From WHTB01 sp050699035 (GTDB taxonomy: Bacteria > Actinomycetota > Actinomycetes > Propionibacteriales > Nocardioidaceae): 11,155 nucleotides of DNA. Below are positions 6,651 through 11,155 of this stretch, one piece after another. The stretch lies in contig JBOHDE010000126.1 in the NCBI GenBank assembly GCA_050699035.1, positions 1 through 11,155 on the forward strand, given 5' to 3'. Made by a program: the position numbers and the translations under genes. The notes below the pieces were generated by a model that worked only from the letters and a program-made list of their open reading frames with translations, had not been told where the DNA came from and did not search any database. Each line of letters starts with the position of its first letter. The stretch's first letter is position 1.

Positions 6651-7846
6651 GCCGATGCCTCCTCGAGGACCGCGGGGAGTGCGGTGAGCCAGGCGTCGAC
6701 CTGCTCGTACGAGATGACCAGCGGCGGCACCATCCGGAGCCGGGCCGGCGTGCAGTCGTTCACGATGAAGCCGGCCGCCTGCGCCGTCCGGGTCACCGCG
6801 GGTGCGATGTCGGCGGCGAGGTCGACGCCGAGCAGCAGGCCGGCTCCGTGCACGTCGGTCACCAGCGGATGCTGCAGGTCGCGCAGCCCGCCGGCCAGAT
6901 ACTCGCCGACCTTCTCGGCGTGCCCCAGCAGGCCCTCGGACTCGATCACGCCGATGGTGGCGAGGGCGGCGGCACAGGCAACCGGGTTGCCGCCGAACGT
7001 CGTGCCGTGGTTGCCGGGCTGCAGCAGGTCGCCGGCCGCGCCCAGCCCGATGCAGGCGCCGATCGGCATCCCCGCGCCCAGGCCCTTGGCGACTGTGACC
7101 ACGTCGGGGGTGACCGCGGCGTGCTGGTGGGCGAACCAGCGGCCGGTGCGGCCGACTCCGGACTGCACCTCGTCGAGCCACAGCAGGGCGCCGTTGGCGG
7201 TCGCGACCTCGCGAGCTGCCTGCAGGTAGCCGGCCGGGGGTACGACGGCGCCAGCCTCGCCCTGGATCGGCTCGAGCACGACAGCGGCGGTGGTCTCGTC
7301 CACGGCGTCGCGCAGCGCGTCGGCGTCGCCGTACTCGACGAACCGCACGTCACCGGGCAGCGGCTCGAACGGCTCCCGGTACGCCGCCTTGGCGGTCAGC
7401 GCGAGCGCGCCCATAGTCCGGCCGTGGAACGCGCCGGTCGCGGCGACCATCGTGGTACGGCCGGTGCGCCGGGCCAGCTTGAACGCGGCCTCACTCGCCT
7501 CGGTCCCGGAGTTGGTGAGGAACACCCGGCCGTCGCCGCCGAGCTGCCCGAGCAGCGTCTCGGCCAGCTCGACCTGCGGCGGGGTGGTGAAGAAGTTCGA
7601 CACGTGTCCGAGCGTGGTCAGCTGGTGCGTGACCGCCTCGACCACGGCCGGGTGTGCGTGGCCGAGGACGTTGACCGCGATGCCCGCCAGCAGGTCGAGG
7701 TAGCGGTTGCCGTCGGCGTCCCAGACGTAGCACCCCTCGCCGCGGACCAGGGTCGTGCGGGGCGGGCCGAACGTGTTCATGTAGGAACCGGCGTACCGGT
7801 CCTGCCAGCCCTGCACGGTCATCGGCGCGGTCATCGGCGCGGTCAT
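6647..7846 (-). CDS. argD: Acetylornithine aminotransferase
   Basis: ArgD is a class III PLP-dependent aminotransferase that converts N-acetylglutamate semialdehyde to N2-acetylornithine using glutamate. The product is 399 residues. NSGTEA at 112-117 and GAFHGRT at 138-144 bind the PLP phosphate and ring, LDEVQSGVGRTG at 224-235 holds the aspartate that contacts the pyridine nitrogen, and K254 in VAKGLGAGMP is the Schiff-base lysine. Such enzymes often also act in lysine synthesis on succinyl-diaminopimelate. The start is odd: a 12-bp tandem repeat gives MTAPMTAPMT with three in-frame ATGs (7846, 7834, 7822). The first is chosen because GGGGGAG lies seven bases upstream and the ATGA overlap with the argB stop is there. 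Confidence 0.97.
   Translation of the reverse strand: MTAPMTAPMTVQGWQDRYAGSYMNTFGPPRTTLVRGEGCYVWDADGNRYLDLLAGIAVNVLGHAHPAVVEAVTHQLTTLGHVSNFFTTPPQVELAETLLGQLGGDGRVFLTNSGTEASEAAFKLARRTGRTTMVAATGAFHGRTMGALALTAKAAYREPFEPLPGDVRFVEYGDADALRDAVDETTAAVVLEPIQGEAGAVVPPAGYLQAAREVATANGALLWLDEVQSGVGRTGRWFAHQHAAVTPDVVTVAKGLGAGMPIGACIGLGAAGDLLQPGNHGTTFGGNPVACAAALATIGVIESEGLLGHAEKVGEYLAGGLRDLQHPLVTDVHGAGLLLGVDLAADIAPAVTRTAQAAGFIVNDCTPARLRMVPPLVISYEQVDAWLTALPAVLEEASA
7816..7846. repeat. 12-bp tandem repeat over the argB stop and argD start
   Basis: Two full 12-bp units plus seven bases of a third (plus-strand CGGTCATCGGCG) span 31 bp. Each copy carries an ATGA on the minus strand, so the argB stop and argD start are present three times: TGA in the argB frame at 7845-7843, 7833-7831 and 7821-7819, and ATG in the argD frame at 7846, 7834 and 7822. 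Because the unit is a multiple of three, gain or loss of copies keeps both genes in frame. Confidence 0.95.
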
Positions 7847-8745
7847 CTGCTCGCTCCCCCGGTCCGGTCGGGCAGCACCATCGTGCCGATGCCCTCGTTG
7901 GTGAACAGCTCCAGCAGCAGCGCGTGCGCCACCCGGCCGTCAAGGACGTGCGCGCGGGGCACTCCGCCCTCCACGGCCCGCAGACAGGCCTCCATCTTCG
8001 GCACCATGCCGCTCGACAGCCCGGGCAGCAGGTCGGCGAGCTGCTTGGCCTGGATGTCGCTGATCACCTCGTCGCTAGCCGGCCAGTCGGCGTAGAGGCC
8101 CTCCACGTCGGTCAGCACGACCAGCTTGTGCGCGCCGAGCGCGATCGCCAGCGACGACGCCGCGGTGTCGGCGTTGACGTTGTGCACGGTGCCGTCGGCG
8201 TCCGGTGCCACCGAGGAGACGACCGGGATCCGGCCCGCGTCGATGATGTCGCGCACCGCCTCCGGCCGGACGTGGACGACGTCGCCGACCAGCCCGAGGT
8301 CGACCTGCTCGCCGTCGATCACGGTGCCGGTGCGCTCGGCGGTGAACAGTCCGGCGTCCTCCCCGGACAGCCCGACCGCCAGCGGACCGTGCTGGTTGAG
8401 CAGCCCGACCAGCTCGCGCCCGACCTGGCCGACCAGCACCATCCGTACGACGTCCATCGCCTCCGGAGTCGTCACCCGCAGGCCGCCCTTGAACTCGCTG
8501 TCGATGCCGAGCCGACCGAGCATGCTGCTGATCTGCGGGCCACCACCGTGCACGACCACGGGCCGCAGGCCGGCGTACCGCAAGAACACGATGTCCTCGG
8601 CGAACGCCTGCTTGAGCGTCTCGTCGGTCATCGCGTTGCCGCCGTACTTGATCACGACGGTGCGGCCGTGGAACTCCTCCAGCCAGGGAAGTGCCTCGGT
8701 CAGCGTTGCCGCCTTGTGCTGCGCGGCTGTGGTGGCGCGGCTCAT
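7843..8745 (-). CDS. argB: Acetylglutamate kinase
   Basis: ArgB phosphorylates N-acetylglutamate with ATP and is usually the arginine-controlled step in organisms that recycle the acetyl group. The 300-residue product is an amino-acid kinase fold protein: KYGGNAM at 33-39, HGGGPQI at 66-72 (acetylglutamate and phosphate loops), NVNADTAA at 189-196 and the GMVPKM segment at 246-251. Two features of the arginine-inhibited hexameric class are visible: an N-terminal helix of about 28 residues before the kinase core (residues 8-27), and the C-terminal ELFTNEGIGTMV signature at 279-290. Feedback inhibition by arginine is therefore likely. The ATG at 8745 has AAGGAA five to six bases upstream. It follows argJ by 12 nt, and its stop overlaps argD (ATGA). 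Confidence 0.98.
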   Translation of the reverse strand: MSRATTAAQHKAATLTEALPWLEEFHGRTVVIKYGGNAMTDETLKQAFAEDIVFLRYAGLRPVVVHGGGPQISSMLGRLGIDSEFKGGLRVTTPEAMDVVRMVLVGQVGRELVGLLNQHGPLAVGLSGEDAGLFTAERTGTVIDGEQVDLGLVGDVVHVRPEAVRDIIDAGRIPVVSSVAPDADGTVHNVNADTAASSLAIALGAHKLVVLTDVEGLYADWPASDEVISDIQAKQLADLLPGLSSGMVPKMEACLRAVEGGVPRAHVLDGRVAHALLLELFTNEGIGTMVLPDRTGGASR

Positions 8746-8757
8746 GCGTTCCTTCGG

Positions 8758-9909
8758 TCAGGTGGAGTAGGCGGAGTTCTCGTGCACGTACGCATGGGTG
8801 AGGTCGTTGGTCCAGACGGTCGCGGTCGCGTCGCCGGCCTTCAGGTCGATCGTCACGGTCACCTCGCGTCCGGTCAGTTCGATCGCGTCGGGTGACTCGG
8901 CGGGACCGCTCTTGCGGCAGACCCACACGTCGTTGAGCGCGACGTCGAGGTCGGTCGGGTCGAAGGCGGCCCGGGTCGTGCCGACCGAGGCCAGGATGCG
9001 GCCCCAGTTGGGGTCCTTGCCGTAGATCGCGCACTTGAACAGGTTGCTGCGGGCGACGGAACGGCCCACCTCGACGGCGTCGTCCTCGCTGGCGGCGTTG
9101 ACCACGGTGATCGCGATCTCGTGGTCGGCACCCTCGGCATCGGCCAGCAGCTGCATCGCCAGGTCGTGGCACACCTCGCGTACGGCGTCCACGAATTCGT
9201 CGAGCTCAGGGGCGACCCCGGAGGCACCGCTGGCCATCAGCAGCACTGTGTCGTTGGTGGACTGGCAGCCGTCGGAGTCGAGCCGGTCGAACGTCGTACG
9301 AGTGGCCAGCCGCAGCGCCCGGTCACAGGTCGGGGCGTCGACGTCGGCGTCGGTGGTGAGGTAGACCAGCATCGTCGCGAGGGCGGGGGCGAGCATCCCG
9401 GCGCCTTTGGCCTGTCCGCCGATGGTCCAGCCGTCCCGGGAGACGACGGCCTCCTTCGGCCTGGAGTCGGTGGTCATGATCGCCTCGGCCGCGGCCGGAC
9501 CGCCGTCGGTCGCGAGGGCCGCGACCGTCGCGTCGGCGCCGGCCAGCAGCAGCGCCCGGTCGTTCGGCACGCCGATCAGGCCGGTGGAGCAGACCAGCAC
9601 GTCGACCGCGCCGATGCCGAGCCCGGCGGCGATCTGCTCGGCGGTCGCGTGGGTGTTCTGGAAGCCTTCGGCACCGGTGTAGCAGTTGGCGCCGCCGGAG
9701 TTGGTGACGACCGCCCGGACATTGCCATCCTTGACCACCTGCTCGCTCCACAGCACCGGGTTGGCCTTGCAGCGGTTGCCGGTGAAGACGGCGGCGGCGG
9801 CGAAGCCAGGCCCGTCGTTGACGATCAGCGCCATGTCGGGCCGGCCGCTCGGCTTCAGCCCGGCGGTGACTCCGGCGGCCCGGAACCCGCTGGCTGCGGT
9901 CACGGTCAC
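8758..9909 (-). CDS. argJ: Glutamate N-acetyltransferase (ornithine acetyltransferase)
   Basis: ArgJ moves the acetyl group from N-acetylornithine to glutamate, releasing ornithine and regenerating N-acetylglutamate. Some members also use acetyl-CoA to make N-acetylglutamate, and the sequence alone does not tell which type this is. The 383-residue precursor is an Ntn-type hydrolase that self-cleaves before the conserved threonine of ALATML, here T179. STG at 108-110 forms the oxyanion region and KGAGM at 168-172 precedes the cleavage site. The C-terminus (HENSAYST) is typical of the family. The GTG at 9909 has GGAG seven bases upstream and overlaps the argC stop as GTGA. A second in-frame GTG follows six bases later in a duplicated GTGACC. 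No argE or argA is seen in the window. Confidence 0.97.
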   Translation of the reverse strand: MTVTAASGFRAAGVTAGLKPSGRPDMALIVNDGPGFAAAAVFTGNRCKANPVLWSEQVVKDGNVRAVVTNSGGANCYTGAEGFQNTHATAEQIAAGLGIGAVDVLVCSTGLIGVPNDRALLLAGADATVAALATDGGPAAAEAIMTTDSRPKEAVVSRDGWTIGGQAKGAGMLAPALATMLVYLTTDADVDAPTCDRALRLATRTTFDRLDSDGCQSTNDTVLLMASGASGVAPELDEFVDAVREVCHDLAMQLLADAEGADHEIAITVVNAASEDDAVEVGRSVARSNLFKCAIYGKDPNWGRILASVGTTRAAFDPTDLDVALNDVWVCRKSGPAESPDAIELTGREVTVTIDLKAGDATATVWTNDLTHAYVHENSAYST

Positions 9910-10934
9910 GGCGCCACTCCGATCGTGGTGAGGCCGACCGTCTCCGGCAGGCCGAGGGCGAGGTTCATGCACTGGACAGCGGCGCCGCCGGTGCCCTTGG
10001 TGAGGTTGTCGAGCGCTGCGACGGCGACCAACCGGTCGACCCGCTGGTCGAGCGTGGCCTGCAGGTGCACGGCGTTGCCGCCGACCGTGGCCTGGGTCTG
10101 CGGCCACTGGCCGTCGGGCAGCAGGTGGAGGAACGGCTCGTCGGCCGTCGCCTTCTCGTACGCGGTGCGCACATCGGCCGGCGTGACGCCGGGCCGCAGC
10201 GGCGCCGAGCAGGTGGCGAGGATGCCGCGGGCCATCGGCGCGAGTACCGGCGTGAATGACACGTGGACGGCGCCATCGGTGGCCGTGGCCAGGTTCTGCT
10301 CGATCTCGGGGGTGTGGCGGTGCACGCCGCCGACGCCGTACGCACTGGCCGAGCCGATCACCTCGGGGCCGTGCAGATGGGGCTTGGGCGCCTTGCCGGC
10401 GCCGGAGATGCCGGACACGGCCACCACGACCACGTCGCCGGTGTCGACGAGACCGGCCGCGACGGCGGGCAGCAGGGCGAGGGTGGAGACGGTGGGATAG
10501 CAGCCGGGTACGGCGATCCGGCGCGCACCGTGCAGCACGTCGCGCTGCCCGGGCAGCTCGGGGAGGCCGTACGGCCACGTCCCGGCGTGGTCGCCGCCGT
10601 AGAACTCCTGCCAGTCGGCGGCGTCGGCGAGCCGGAAGTCGGCGCCGCAGTCGATCACGACCGCATCGTCGAGCTCGGCGGCCAAGGCCGCGGACTGACC
10701 GTGCGGCAGGGCGAGGAAGACGACGTCATGGCCGGCCAGCACGTCCGCCGAGGTCTCCGCGAGGATCCGGTCGGCGAGTGGCACCAGCTGGGCGTGGTGC
10801 GCGCCGAGCGGTGTGCCGGCGTTGCCGCCGGCGGTGATCGCACCGATCTCGACCTCCGGGTGCCCCGCGAGCAGGCGGAGCACCTCCCCGCCGGCGTACC
10901 CGCTGGCTCCTGCGACTCCAACCCTCACCACCAT
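9906..10934 (-). CDS. argC: N-acetyl-gamma-glutamyl-phosphate reductase
   Basis: ArgC reduces N-acetylglutamyl phosphate to the semialdehyde with NADPH. The 342-residue product opens with the dinucleotide-binding GASGYAG at 9-15. The catalytic cysteine is C145 in AVPGCYPT, the GVHRHTPE block at 203-210 supplies a catalytic histidine, and the protein ends in TTIGVAP like other actinobacterial ArgC proteins. ATG at 10934 is preferred because the protein then begins MVVRVGVAGASG, the usual N-terminus. Two more in-frame ATGs (10940, 10946) lie inside the ARG box and cannot be excluded. No Shine-Dalgarno precedes any of them, and the proposed start point is only about 18 nt upstream, so initiation may be of the short-leader type. 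It is the first gene of the operon. Confidence 0.95.
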   Translation of the reverse strand: MVVRVGVAGASGYAGGEVLRLLAGHPEVEIGAITAGGNAGTPLGAHHAQLVPLADRILAETSADVLAGHDVVFLALPHGQSAALAAELDDAVVIDCGADFRLADAADWQEFYGGDHAGTWPYGLPELPGQRDVLHGARRIAVPGCYPTVSTLALLPAVAAGLVDTGDVVVVAVSGISGAGKAPKPHLHGPEVIGSASAYGVGGVHRHTPEIEQNLATATDGAVHVSFTPVLAPMARGILATCSAPLRPGVTPADVRTAYEKATADEPFLHLLPDGQWPQTQATVGGNAVHLQATLDQRVDRLVAVAALDNLTKGTGGAAVQCMNLALGLPETVGLTTIGVAP

Positions 10935-10950
10935 CTGCATAATCATGCAG
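10935..10950. promoter_or_regulatory. ARG box, the likely ArgR operator of the operon
   Basis: CTGCATAATCATGCAG is a 16-bp palindrome with 6-bp perfect arms. It closely resembles the ARG box known from E. coli (TGAATAATTATTCA core) and the TGCAT-type boxes of actinobacteria. It abuts the preferred argC start codon and lies downstream of the proposed -10 box, over or next to the transcription start, so bound ArgR would block initiation or promoter clearance. ArgR is encoded four genes further on in the same operon, implying feedback and autoregulation. Confidence 0.85.
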
Positions 10951-10954
10951 GTTC

Positions 10955-10970
10955 GCGGGACTCTATGCAA
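10955..10970. promoter_or_regulatory. Possible second, degenerate ARG half-box
   Basis: TTGCAT on the minus strand (10970-10965) matches one arm of the box at 10935-10950, but the other arm is poor. The centre-to-centre distance is about 20 bp, close to the roughly 21 bp usual for paired ARG boxes that bind one hexamer. It overlaps the proposed -10 box. Confidence 0.4.
10960..10965 (-). promoter_or_regulatory. Candidate -10 box of the arg operon
   Basis: TAGAGT on the minus strand fits the actinobacterial housekeeping -10 pattern TAnnnT. Initiation would fall near 10953, about 18 nt before the preferred argC start. No convincing -35 box is seen 16-19 bp upstream, where the sequence is GC-rich. 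It overlaps the half-box TTGCAT and is followed directly by the full ARG box. Confidence 0.5.
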
Positions 10971-11015
10971 GTCGGTCTCCGACCGCCCCCGCCGAGGTTT
11001 GTCCGGCCGCGGTCG

Positions 11016-11021
11016 TACGGT
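11016..11021 (+). promoter_or_regulatory. Candidate -10 box of the divergent gene, leaderless layout
   Basis: TACGGT ends six bases before the ATG at 11028, so transcription would start at or next to the A of the start codon. That spacing is typical of leaderless actinobacterial transcripts. There is no clear Shine-Dalgarno and no clear -35 box. Confidence 0.4.
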
Positions 11022-11027
11022 GCAGGC

Positions 11028-11155
11028 ATGAGCCCGACGCTGGACTACCTGACCCCGCTGGCTGTCGAGTCCGAACGGTTCGGCGACCTGCTGGCAGCGA
11101 CCGACCCAGCGAAACCCGTGCCTACGTGTCCCGAGTGGTCGGCCGTCGACCTGCT
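11028..11155 (+). CDS. Maleylpyruvate isomerase-like, mycothiol-dependent (MDMPI_N/DinB-like) protein, partial
   Basis: Only the first 42 complete codons are in the window, and the gene runs off the right edge. The visible part (MSPTLDYLTPLAVESERFGD, then residues 21-43) resembles the N-terminus of the mycothiol-dependent maleylpyruvate isomerase family: a first amphipathic helix with an ESxRF motif, then the loop VPTCPEW at 31-37 leading into the next helix. Members have a four-helix DinB-like fold. Some catalyse mycothiol-dependent isomerisations, but most are uncharacterised. The metal-binding histidines that would support activity lie further downstream and cannot be checked. The gene is divergent from argC with 93 bp between the starts, and is probably not part of arginine metabolism. 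Confidence 0.7.
   Translation, partial: MSPTLDYLTPLAVESERFGDLLAATDPAKPVPTCPEWSAVDL

Noticed and set aside
6422..8095. Long plus-strand open frame antisense to argF, argD and argB
   Set aside because: Complement of three certain genes, with low-complexity composition typical of antisense GC-rich frames.
9121..10500. Long plus-strand open frame antisense to argJ and argC
   Set aside because: Complement of argJ and argC with both gene families fully matched on the minus strand.
10935..10970. Upstream extension of argC to a TTG at 10970
   Set aside because: It would place the coding region over the proposed -10 box and both ARG boxes, has no ribosome site, and adds residues not usual for ArgC.

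Overview
This window is almost entirely one minus-strand gene block from a high-GC Gram-positive actinobacterium. Three things point there: very GC-rich coding sequence with GTG starts, a 16S rRNA 5' end of actinobacterial type, and a right-hand gene of the mycothiol-dependent maleylpyruvate isomerase-like family, since mycothiol is an actinobacterial thiol. The 16S start and leader suggest Propionibacteriales (Nocardioides/Kribbella-like), but that is inference.

Layout, in transcription order from right to left. At the right edge, the first 42 codons of a plus-strand DinB/MDMPI-type gene run off the window (11028 onward). A 93-bp divergent intergenic region holds a near-perfect ARG box directly against the argC start, and a TAGAGT-type -10 box. 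Then follow argC, argJ, argB, argD, argF, argR, argG and argH, which is the pathway from N-acetylglutamate to arginine plus its own arginine-responsive repressor. A 3-methyladenine DNA glycosylase gene (AAG/MPG family) and tyrS come next. Most junctions are stop/start overlaps (GTGA, ATGA, TGATG), so the block looks like one translationally coupled operon. The exceptions are argJ-argB (12 nt), aag-tyrS (40 nt) and argG-argH (91 nt), the last of which contains a perfect 23-bp inverted repeat.

From 67 to 558 there is no protein gene. This is the promoter and leader region of a ribosomal RNA operon on the same strand: two candidate promoters, two GC-rich hairpins, the conserved actinobacterial leader element TTGAGAACTCAACAGC, and a T-rich stretch leading to the 16S rRNA 5' end at about position 66.

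How it works together: ArgJ, ArgB, ArgC and ArgD make ornithine, with ArgJ recycling the acetyl group. ArgF, ArgG and ArgH convert ornithine to arginine. ArgR with arginine should bind the ARG box and shut the operon, including its own gene, and ArgB carries the features of the arginine-inhibited enzyme class. argA and carAB are not in the window. All nine complete protein genes look intact. I see no mobile element, CRISPR array, tRNA or evidence of horizontal transfer, and no convincing new system. The points most worth following up are the nested palindrome between argG and argH, and the duplicated stop/start cassettes at the argC/argJ and argB/argD junctions.
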